NCBI GenBank assembly: GCA_024636355.1
Contig: JAGXHH010000164.1
Location: 1 to 10,653 of the forward strand
Direction: 5' to 3'
Length of the DNA stretch: 10,653 nt
Source of the DNA: Desulfobacteraceae bacterium
Lineage (GTDB): Bacteria > Desulfobacterota > Desulfobacteria > Desulfobacterales > Desulfosalsimonadaceae
Positions 1 to 5,120 of this stretch are shown here, piece by piece. The translations under genes and the position numbers were made by a program. Below the pieces are notes generated by a model that saw only the letters and a list, made by a program, of their open reading frames with translations, was not told the origin of the DNA and did not search any database. Each line of letters starts with the position of its first letter. Within the stretch, counting starts at the first letter, position 1.

Positions 1-795
1 AGCCTCCTCCCCGCCCATGCCGCCCGGAACGGTCAGATCCATGATGACCAGGTCAAACGGTTTTCCCGATTCCATGGATCGCCTGTATATCTCCACGGCC
101 GCTTTCCCGTCGGGCGCCGTTTCGACTTCGTAACCGATTGCTTCCAGCATTTCCGAAACGACCCTGCGGATCATCTCTTCGTCATCCATTACAAGAATTC
201 GGCCTGTTTGTTCTATGGGGGCGCCTTCTGCTTCGGGCTGCAGGGTTTCCGGCGGTTGCCCTGGCTCGGAAGCCGGCAGATACAACGTGAAGGTTGTCCC
301 TTTGCCGAGTTCCGAGTCCGCGCTTATGCGACCGCCGTGCTTGTCTATAATGGAATAGACCGTTGCCAGCCCCAGGCCGCTGCCTGTCTGCTTGGTGCTG
401 TAGTATGGCTCGAATATGCGCCCAAGATGCTTCCGGTCAATACCTGTTCCTTCGTCATGCATTATAAGCCGGATATATTTCCCGCATTTGAGGTGCGGGA
501 CTACAGGTTCTGAAATTTCCGCATTCTCAAGGGTTACATACAGGTGACCGCCATCCGGCATGGCCTGATCGGCGTTAATTGCAAGATTGGAAAAAACCTG
601 CTGCATCTGTCCTTTGTCCACCTCGGCCATCCACAAAGCCTCCGGCATATGAAACACCGGCTTCACATTGCTGCCGGAAAGGTCAAAACGAACATTTTCC
701 TCCACGAGCATGCCAAGGCTCGCATATTCCTTGACCGGATCACCACCCTTGGAAAAGGTCAGCAACTGTTTCGTCAGCCGGATTGCCCGGTTCAT
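1..795 (-). CDS. Hybrid sensor kinase, distal part: HATPase and receiver domains (partial, downstream of in-frame TAG)
   Basis: This frame is the direct continuation of the sensor kinase that stops at 796-798, in the same reading frame. It opens with an ATG at 793-795 immediately after the TAG and stays open for all 265 codons to the left edge, so the C-terminus lies outside. The first residues (MNRAIRLTKQLLTFSKGG) are the usual end of a HisKA dimerisation helix. A complete HATPase domain follows, with N box (NLAINADQAMP), G1 box (DEGTGID) and G2 box (GSGLGLA). A linker leads to a receiver domain with acidic pocket DDEE and probable phospho-acceptor Asp in VIMDLTVPGG; the receiver's conserved Lys is beyond the edge. 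No decay is visible. It is either the second half of an interrupted kinase gene, the read-through part of one protein, or a separately translated HATPase-receiver protein. Upstream of its ATG there is only a weak purine-rich stretch (GCGGAAAAATAG). Confidence 0.75.
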   Translation of the reverse strand, partial: MNRAIRLTKQLLTFSKGGDPVKEYASLGMLVEENVRFDLSGSNVKPVFHMPEALWMAEVDKGQMQQVFSNLAINADQAMPDGGHLYVTLENAEISEPVVPHLKCGKYIRLIMHDEGTGIDRKHLGRIFEPYYSTKQTGSGLGLATVYSIIDKHGGRISADSELGKGTTFTLYLPASEPGQPPETLQPEAEGAPIEQTGRILVMDDEEMIRRVVSEMLEAIGYEVETAPDGKAAVEIYRRSMESGKPFDLVIMDLTVPGGMGGEEA

Positions 796-798
796 CTA
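796..798 (-). other. In-frame TAG inside hybrid sensor kinase gene
   Basis: On the minus strand the codons read GAA AAA TAG ATG AAC CGG. Related kinases read EAEK-x-x-x-RA-x-x-LT-x-QLLTFSKGG through this point without a gap, and here the spacing is preserved exactly with TAG in the place of one residue. It is the only stop in about 800 codons from 2415 to position 1. TAG is also an ordinary terminator here (hydrogenase protease, DNA ligase, response regulator), which argues against genome-wide reassignment of amber codons. Confidence 0.9.
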
Positions 799-2415
799 TT
801 TTTCCGCTTCCGCAAGGGGCCTGGAGGCGGGATGGTCCCTGCCCAGAAATGACCGGGCGATAGAAATATTTCCGAAAAGGGCTGTAAGAATATTGTTGAA
901 ATCATGTGCGATTCCGCCTGCCAGAGTGCCGACGCCCTTCAGCTTATCCACCTTCTGCAGCTCTGCTTCCGATTTTTTGCGTTCCGTCAGATCCGTATGC
1001 ACCCCCACAAGCGCTACAATCTTTCCATCTCTTTTAACGGCATAGGCGCGAAGAAAAACATCGAGAACCTCATTCTTTTTCCCAAACACAGCGACTTCGC
1101 CGGTCCATTCCATGCCCCTCATGATGGTTTCAAAGATGTCACGTCCGACGCTTTCGTCCACGTAAAGCGTTGTGGCAGGATTTTCCCCGACATCTCCGAA
1201 CAGTTCATCAAATTTTTTATTCTGATAAAAATGTTTTCCTTCGGGGGTGGCCATTCCTATGGCATCCGACGAGACATCCATCGCCTTCTTGAAATCCTTG
1301 ATTTTCCTTTCCGCCTGTCGCGACCGGATAAAACCGTAACCAAATCCCAACATGGCCGTTATCAGGAGCACGAATACAATAGCTGTCGTCCAGATCAATT
1401 TTTTATTCTGTTCATAATACGAAACCGGTTTAAAATATATCTCCGCCCCTGCCGGCAGTTGGGCCTCAGATACGCGATGCGGCTCCAACTGCCGAAAATC
1501 GAAACGCAGTCGAGTCGGCGTGTCGTGTAGAACCGGAATATCTTCTGCATCAACGCCGTTTAAGATCGCAAGGGCTTTAAAACCGGCTTCAATCCCCTGA
1601 TCCAATCCGGTCACCAGATAGCCACCGACAATTCCAAAGCCAAAACTGAAATTCCAGGCGCCATAAACAGGGACGTTTGAATTCCTGGAAACCAGTTCTG
1701 CGCCTTCGTCATATTCCAGAAAAACATCGTTCTTGTCGCGAAAGAAGAATGTGTAAAGAACAATGCTTTTTTCATCTATTTCACGAAGCAGTTCTATTAA
1801 TCCGTCTACGCTGATATCGTACACCAGCTCTAATTCCGGATTGCGGTTGTTCCGGTCAGCGCGTATCATCCGGACTTCTTCCTGGACGCGCTTTCCTGTC
1901 GTGGTATTGTCGGTAATGACGATGATTTTACGGCAATCGGGATGGAGTTTTTCGATTAAATCGATATTGGCATCGATATCCGCCTGTTCATTTACACCGG
2001 TAATGTTGCGCATGCCTTCCAAACGCTCCCGGCGCAGGTAGTTGACGCCACAAAAAACGACCGGTAAGGAACCAAATAGTTGCTGTCGGTTTTGCGTGAC
2101 AAAATCAAATGCATTGTCATCGGAAACGATTATGACATCATAATCATGCAGATTGTGTTTCAAGCTATAGATCCGGGCGAGCAGTTTCTGATAAGCAGCA
2201 CCAAACTGCCGTTTGGTGTCCATGTAGTGGATATGCAGATCAACGTTGTTTACATCAAGCACCTGCTGCACACCTTCCGTGATTTCATCCGTCCACAGGT
2301 AACCCTGATGATAGGAGTTCAGGAGCAGGACGTGCTTCGAGGCTTCCTGCGCACAAAGGAGGCTTGAAATGCAAATCAAAAATAAAACGATCAAAGTTAT
2401 CCGAATATTTCTCAT
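796..2415 (-). CDS. Sensor histidine kinase, proximal part: periplasmic substrate-binding-like sensor, TM, PAS, HisKA
   Basis: A membrane sensor kinase for an unidentified extracellular ligand, 539 codons from the ATG at 2413-2415 (a TTG lies two codons upstream at 2421). Residues about 1-22 are a signal peptide. Residues about 25-310 resemble the periplasmic ABC substrate-binding-like sensor fold (VLLLNSYHQGYLWTDEI, later VPVYGAWNFSFGFGIVGGYL). One membrane helix lies at about 340-362 (WTTAIVFVLLITAMLGFGYG), a PAS/PAC domain at about 370-480 (ending VGVHTDLTERKKSE), then HisKA with the phospho-acceptor His504 in GGIAHDFNN. Translation ends at TAG 796-798 after LAEAEK, in the middle of the second HisKA helix, so this product alone lacks the ATP-binding domain. 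The same frame continues with HATPase and receiver domains. No Shine-Dalgarno is seen before the ATG, and a candidate promoter lies almost directly upstream. Fold assignment is by recognition of sequence character, not by a search. Confidence 0.85.
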   Translation of the reverse strand: MRNIRITLIVLFLICISSLLCAQEASKHVLLLNSYHQGYLWTDEITEGVQQVLDVNNVDLHIHYMDTKRQFGAAYQKLLARIYSLKHNLHDYDVIIVSDDNAFDFVTQNRQQLFGSLPVVFCGVNYLRRERLEGMRNITGVNEQADIDANIDLIEKLHPDCRKIIVITDNTTTGKRVQEEVRMIRADRNNRNPELELVYDISVDGLIELLREIDEKSIVLYTFFFRDKNDVFLEYDEGAELVSRNSNVPVYGAWNFSFGFGIVGGYLVTGLDQGIEAGFKALAILNGVDAEDIPVLHDTPTRLRFDFRQLEPHRVSEAQLPAGAEIYFKPVSYYEQNKKLIWTTAIVFVLLITAMLGFGYGFIRSRQAERKIKDFKKAMDVSSDAIGMATPEGKHFYQNKKFDELFGDVGENPATTLYVDESVGRDIFETIMRGMEWTGEVAVFGKKNEVLDVFLRAYAVKRDGKIVALVGVHTDLTERKKSEAELQKVDKLKGVGTLAGGIAHDFNNILTALFGNISIARSFLGRDHPASRPLAEAEK

Positions 2416-2422
2416 AACCAAT

Positions 2423-2450
2423 AATATAGTTGCTCAGTACCACCTGACAA
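2423..2450 (-). promoter_or_regulatory. Candidate sigma70 promoter for the hybrid sensor kinase
   Basis: On the minus strand TTGTCA (2445-2450) and TATATT (2423-2428) are separated by 16 bp; each matches the -35 and -10 consensus at 5 of 6 positions. Transcription would begin near 2416, essentially at the ATG at 2415, so the mRNA would be leaderless or nearly so. That fits the absence of a ribosome binding site but is only a prediction. Confidence 0.35.
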
Positions 2451-2477
2451 ATCGTATTTTTTTAAGGGCATGTTCAT

Positions 2478-2513
2478 GCTCTTAATTTTGCTCTTGCTCT
2501 TAATCTTGATCGT
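2478..2513. repeat. Degenerate hexanucleotide tract (GCTCTT/AATCTT type)
   Basis: Six-base units GCTCTT, AATTTT, GCTCTT, GCTCTT, AATCTT and GATCGT run head to tail. The same units form a longer tract at 4588-4644 between the hydrogenase genes, and both tracts are preceded by TTTTAAGGG. The period of six lets the tract read as leucine/isoleucine-rich protein on the plus strand, which produces a spurious open frame. Confidence 0.75.
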
Positions 2514-2552
2514 AATTATTGCTATATCTCAGATTTTGCGTAAAGCCAATCC

Positions 2553-2582
2553 GTGCACATGCACGTGCACGTTCATGTTCAA
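2553..2582. repeat. Degenerate hexamer tract (GTGCAC/GTTCAT type)
   Basis: Units GTGCAC, ATGCAC, GTGCAC, GTTCAT and GTTCAA follow each other about 40 bp after the CTT-type tract. The same order (CTT-type hexamers, then GTGCAC-type hexamers introduced by CCGTGCAC) recurs at 4588-4712, so the two intergenic regions share an architecture. Confidence 0.65.
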
Positions 2583-2611
2583 GCAATTCCCGGTGAACGT
2601 CGAAAGGCTCT

Positions 2612-2671
2612 GTAGGAGCGGGCCATGCCCGCGATGGCGGATGCCTATTCGCGGGCATGGCCCGCTCCTAC
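2612..2671. repeat. REP doublet (REPIN-like) hairpin with GTAG head
   Basis: Two 23-bp perfect inverted arms (2612-2634 and 2649-2671) flank a 14-bp spacer. Each arm begins GTAGGAGC and contains its own short palindrome GCGGGC-CAT-GCCCGC. That is the anatomy of REP sequences: a GTAG-type head next to an imperfect palindrome, as in the Pseudomonas REPs starting GTAGGAGCGGG that are mobilised by TnpA-REP/RAYT transposases. Two REPs in inverted orientation form a REPIN. No transposase gene is in the window, so the element would be non-autonomous. The lack of a following T-run argues against a simple terminator. Confidence 0.7.
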
Positions 2672-2724
2672 GTGGTCAACCGTTAATCACAGACACATTT
2701 CACCAAAAATTGCTGAATCTAATC

Positions 2725-2754
2725 TTGATCTCTACCTTAAGTTCCTCTTATAAG
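2725..2754 (+). promoter_or_regulatory. Candidate sigma70 promoter for the DNA ligase gene
   Basis: TTGATC (2725-2730, 4 of 6 matches) and TATAAG (2749-2754, 5 of 6) are 18 bp apart, giving a predicted start near 2761 and a leader of about 60 nt. A short dyad CCTTA/TAAGG brackets the -10 region. Prediction only. Confidence 0.35.
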
Positions 2755-2821
2755 GGTAAGAATGAAAAAGTTGTTTTTTTTAGATGCCCAGCCCAACAGT
2801 CACAATTAAGAGAATAGTCCT

Positions 2822-3664
2822 ATGCCCATGCTTTTTTTTCGTATTGCGGTCGGCATTTTCGTATGCGTGATGTTCTCATCGTCCATTGCAGCCGCTGATG
2901 CACCGGTTCTCCAACATGCAAACACATATACAGGAAATGAAACCGTTGCCGGCTGGTTCATGAGTGAAAAGCTCGACGGCATCCGCGGGTACTGGGATGG
3001 TAAACATCTGCTCACCCGCAAGGGGCAGGCGGTTCATGCCCCGGAATGGTTTACAAAACCGTTGCCGCCGTTTGCCCTGGATGGAGAGTTGTGGCGCAAA
3101 CGAAACGATTTTAATTTTGTGCAGAATACGGTGCTCGATGGGGTACCATCGGAAGACTGGAAGGAAATCACCTACAATATCTTTGAAGTACCGGTGGCGC
3201 CGGGCGATTTCCCGGCCCGGCTCGATAAAGCCCGGGCATGGTTTGATGCTCACCCGGGGGAGCATATCCGCATTATCGATCAAATAACGTGTACAGGGCC
3301 GGATCACCTCGATGCGTTTGTCGCAGAAATCGAATCTTCCGGCGGCGAAGGCGTTATTATCAAAAATCCAGCCCTCCCCTTTCACTCCGGCCGCAGTCCC
3401 CATATCCTGAAAGTTAAAACTTTCAGCGATATGGAAGGCACCGTAATTGCCCACAACCCCGGTAACGGTCAATTCAAGGAGATGGTCGGCAGCCTCACCC
3501 TTCGGCTCGAAAACGGCATCGAGTTCAAACTCGGCAGCGGATTTACAATCCCGGACCGCAAAAGCCCGCCCCCAATCGGCTCAGTCGTCACATTTAAATA
3601 CCAGGGGTTTACCAAAAACGGCATCCCACGGTTTGCTTCGTTTCTGCATGTGAGAAAAGATTAG
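2822..3664 (+). CDS. ligE: Secreted ATP-dependent DNA ligase (LigE type)
   Basis: Seals nicked DNA by an ATP-derived ligase-adenylate intermediate; 280 aa, the size of the minimal LigE ligases, which have only an adenylation domain and an OB-fold. Residues 1-25 are a probable signal peptide (hydrophobic core, then SSIAAA), implying a periplasmic location. Motif I is EKLDGIRG with nucleophile Lys50; motif III is LDGEL (86-90); motif IIIa is YNIFEV (118-123); motif IV is EGVIIK (176-181); motif V is LKVK (196-199). The OB-fold covers about 200-280. A replicative NAD-dependent ligase would be elsewhere. LigE proteins in other proteobacteria have been proposed to act on DNA taken up or released outside the cell; its role here is unknown and it stands alone, convergent with hypC. 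The start could also be the ATG at 2828; the ribosome binding site is weak (AGAGAA). It ends in TAG. Confidence 0.9.
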   Translation: MPMLFFRIAVGIFVCVMFSSSIAAADAPVLQHANTYTGNETVAGWFMSEKLDGIRGYWDGKHLLTRKGQAVHAPEWFTKPLPPFALDGELWRKRNDFNFVQNTVLDGVPSEDWKEITYNIFEVPVAPGDFPARLDKARAWFDAHPGEHIRIIDQITCTGPDHLDAFVAEIESSGGEGVIIKNPALPFHSGRSPHILKVKTFSDMEGTVIAHNPGNGQFKEMVGSLTLRLENGIEFKLGSGFTIPDRKSPPPIGSVVTFKYQGFTKNGIPRFASFLHVRKD

Positions 3665-3729
3665 GATGAGATGATTTGTTTCCGGGAGAGGGGATTAAAT
3701 TTGAACTTCCGGGCGGGTTTGAAACCCGA

Positions 3730-3769
3730 TCCATATGCCGGGCGACCTGGCGGTCGCCCGGCATATGGA
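3730..3769. repeat. Perfect 18-bp stem-loop between convergent genes
   Basis: The arms at 3730-3747 and 3752-3769 are exact reverse complements with a 4-nt TGGC loop; the stem base reads TCCATATGCCGGG. It lies between the ligase stop and the hypC stop, where a bidirectional transcription stop would be useful. Neither side has a U-tract, so it is not a canonical intrinsic terminator; it may be an mRNA 3'-end stabiliser or another REP-like palindrome. A smaller 7-bp hairpin (CGGGTTT-G-AAACCCG) sits just to its left. Confidence 0.75.
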
Positions 3770-3782
3770 CGGTGGGGATTCG

Positions 3783-4031
3783 TTATTCGTTTTTAGAATC
3801 GTTTTGCGCTGCGGCCATCCGGTCCATGGCGTCGCGCAGCAGCTGCAGCGATTCCCTCGCGGCTTCTTCTTCGAGTTTCTGGATGGCAAACCCGGCGTGG
3901 ACGATAACATATTCGCCGACTTCAACGTCTTCCAGGAGCATCAGGCTGACCTCGCGCCGCACGCCGTCCACATCGATCGTGGCAATCGGGCCGTTAATGG
4001 CTGTGATCCTGGAGGGAATGGCAAGACACAT
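3783..4031 (-). CDS. hypC: Hydrogenase maturation chaperone HypC/HybG family
   Basis: A small cytoplasmic chaperone (82 aa, normal length) that carries the Fe(CN)2CO unit with HypD and delivers it to the hydrogenase large-subunit precursor. The diagnostic N-terminus MCLAIP has the essential Cys2 exposed after Met removal, and the conserved histidine lies in VHAGFAIQKL (His45). The C-terminal third is a charged helix typical of the family. It starts directly after the protease stop (TAGATG) and has a strong AAGGAG Shine-Dalgarno 7 nt upstream, inside the end of the protease gene, so translation of the two is probably coupled. The pairing with a dedicated protease resembles the hynC-hynD genes that follow Desulfovibrio hydrogenase genes. 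HypA, B, D, E and F are not in the window and must be encoded elsewhere. Confidence 0.93.
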   Translation of the reverse strand: MCLAIPSRITAINGPIATIDVDGVRREVSLMLLEDVEVGEYVIVHAGFAIQKLEEEAARESLQLLRDAMDRMAAAQNDSKNE

Positions 4032-4523
4032 CTAATTGCTCCTTCGGGTATAAGGCGATTCCAATCTGTCGAATTCCTTTAGCACCATTTCTATGACCGG
4101 ATCAATGCGATCCTTGATCAGCGGCGTGAGTTCAACGCTTAACGTGTCGATATCGAGGGGTTCCACACCTAAAATTACCGTTTCCGGGACCTTGTCCAGG
4201 GCCTGGCACAGGGTGAGCGCCTCCAGAAAATCAATCTGGTGCAGGGAATTTTTGGCGCGGATCCGATCCGGAATGGCATCCCCGGCCAACCGGTAAAGAT
4301 CGCCGGCACTGCCGCCGTTGCGGATGACATCGATAACGATCAGGTAATCGGCCTGGGACATGACGCCCATGAGGTGAATGCCGAGAACACCGCCGTCGAC
4401 TACAGAAACGTTTTCTGCGAATGTATAATCCCGCCCTAACGCTTCTATGACCCGAACGCCGAATCCTTCATCGGTCATCAGGATGCTGCCGACGCCGAGA
4501 ATCATTACATGAGGTGTATCCAT
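4032..4523 (-). CDS. hyaD: Hydrogenase maturation endopeptidase (HyaD/HybD/HupD family)
   Basis: Removes the C-terminal peptide of the [NiFe] hydrogenase large subunit once the metal centre is in place; a cytoplasmic metal-sensing protease of 163 aa, the usual length. The N-terminus ILGVGSILMTDEGFGVRV is the family signature. By comparison with E. coli HybD the nickel ligands are Glu19, Asp65 (VIDV) and His95 (SLHQ), all present. Its likely substrate is the large subunit at 5121-6764, whose tail VIDPHTNEVYKIRAT it would remove. It lies about 600 bp downstream of that gene, beyond a terminator and repeat modules, so it is either expressed by read-through or from a promoter I could not identify. 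The Shine-Dalgarno before the ATG at 4523 is poor. In Desulfovibrio the equivalent gene is called hynC. Confidence 0.93.
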   Translation of the reverse strand: MDTPHVMILGVGSILMTDEGFGVRVIEALGRDYTFAENVSVVDGGVLGIHLMGVMSQADYLIVIDVIRNGGSAGDLYRLAGDAIPDRIRAKNSLHQIDFLEALTLCQALDKVPETVILGVEPLDIDTLSVELTPLIKDRIDPVIEMVLKEFDRLESPYTRRSN

Positions 4524-4569
4524 AAAAATTGATTATCCGAGTAGCTTTTGGTTTTAAGGGGTATCTGAT

Positions 4570-4581
4570 TCACTCGAGTGA
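4570..4581. promoter_or_regulatory. 12-bp palindrome upstream of the protease gene
   Basis: TCACTCGAGTGA is a perfect palindrome 46 bp upstream of the protease start. It could be an operator or the edge of the repeat region; no promoter with good -35 and -10 boxes was found beside it. Confidence 0.25.
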
Positions 4582-4587
4582 TCGTTT

Positions 4588-4644
4588 ACTCTTACTCTTA
4601 ATCTTGCTCTTGCTCTTAATCTTAATCTTAATCTTGCTCTTAAT
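4588..4644. repeat. Degenerate hexanucleotide tract, about 9.5 units (ACTCTT/AATCTT/GCTCTT)
   Basis: Units run ACTCTT x2, AATCTT, GCTCTT x2, AATCTT x3, GCTCTT, AAT. Only the first two bases of each unit vary, and only among AC, AA and GC. It matches the tract at 2478-2513 and is likewise preceded by GTTTTAAGGGG (4551-4561). It marks one end of the repeat-rich block lying between the hydrogenase structural and maturation genes. Confidence 0.8.
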
Positions 4645-4675
4645 GAACTCGTAAAAAGCTGCGCAGTGTTGAAGT

Positions 4676-4741
4676 AAGGAACTTAAAAACAACTGCCGTG
4701 CACGTGCACGAAAACCAAACCGAAAACATCAAGATCCTTGG
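4676..4741. repeat. Hexamer module 1, bounded by AAGGAACTT / AAGATCCTTGG
   Basis: It begins AAGGAACTTAAAAACAACTG, continues with GTGCACGTGCACG, then AAAACC-type units, and ends AAGATCCTTGG. The ends form an inverted repeat with one mismatch. The first 35 bp are identical to the start of module 3, and the interior is a shortened version of it. Confidence 0.75.
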
Positions 4742-4776
4742 AAGCTACGAACTCCGCTTCGCGGCGTTATTACAGA

Positions 4777-4893
4777 AAGGAACTTTGGTCTTCAATCGTG
4801 TTCGTTGTCGTTGTCGTAATCGGTTTTAAAAATCCGAGTACGATGACGATTACGACAACGACAACGAACACGAAAAAACAGGAAGTTCCTTGG
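4777..4893. repeat. Hexamer module 2, bounded by AAGGAACTT / AAGTTCCTTGG, with 26-bp perfect stem
   Basis: The ends AAGGAACTT (4777-4785) and AAGTTCCTT (4883-4891) are exact inverted repeats, followed by GG. Inside are two perfect 26-bp inverted arms (4797-4822 and 4847-4872) built from hexamers GTGTTC, GTTGTC, GTTGTC and GTAATC, separated by 24 bp. It shares its ends, but not its core, with modules 1 and 3. Confidence 0.8.
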
Positions 4894-4918
4894 AAAACTT
4901 GCGCGTTGTTTTTGAAAA

Positions 4919-5025
4919 AAGGAACTTAAAAACAACTGCCGTGCACGTGCACGAGCACGAGCACGTACGTGTACGTTCACGTGCACGAAAACCAAAACCA
5001 AAACCGAAAACATCAAGTTCCTTGG
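4919..5025. repeat. Hexamer module 3, bounded by AAGGAACTT / AAGTTCCTTGG
   Basis: It starts with the same 35 bp as module 1, then hexamers GTGCAC x2, GAGCAC x2, GTACGT x2, TCACGT, then AAAACC x3 and GAAAAC, ending AAGTTCCTTGG. The terminal 9 bp are exact inverted repeats. A further inverted pair GTTGTTTTT / AAAAACAAC straddles its left end. Compared with module 1 it looks like an expansion of the two hexamer tracts, as expected from slippage. Confidence 0.75.
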
Positions 5026-5057
5026 CACCTGCAGTGCACGAAAAAACGGCATAAACA

Positions 5058-5097
5058 ACCCCCCGGTTTTTCAACAGCATTGGCAAAACCGGGGGGT
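5058..5097 (-). terminator. Intrinsic terminator after hydrogenase large subunit
   Basis: On the minus strand a perfect 13-bp stem (ACCCCCCGGTTTT pairing with AAAACCGGGGGGT) with a 14-nt loop is followed by TGTTTAT. It begins 23 nt after the large-subunit stop codon. GC-rich stem plus T-rich tail fits a rho-independent terminator, although the T-run is interrupted. It should reduce transcription into the repeat region and the maturation genes. Confidence 0.8.
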
Positions 5098-5120
5098 CGA
5101 TTACAGGTAGGTGCAGCGTT

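Noticed and set aside
904..1530. 208-codon plus-strand frame antisense to the sensor kinase
   Set aside because: Shadow of PAS and HisKA coding sequence.
2470..2817. Plus-strand open frame with a leucine/isoleucine-rich, membrane-like N-terminus
   Set aside because: The apparent hydrophobic helix is the translation of the CTT-type hexamer tract, and the rest runs through the REP hairpin and the candidate ligase promoter; no coding character.
4676..5025. CRISPR array
   Set aside because: Repeated ends are inverted as well as direct, unit lengths vary from 66 to 117 bp, and the interior is low-complexity repeat with no unique spacers.
4792..5086. Minus-strand open frames with Arg-Ala and Val-His runs
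   Set aside because: They are translations of the six-base repeats, which stay open because the period is a multiple of three.
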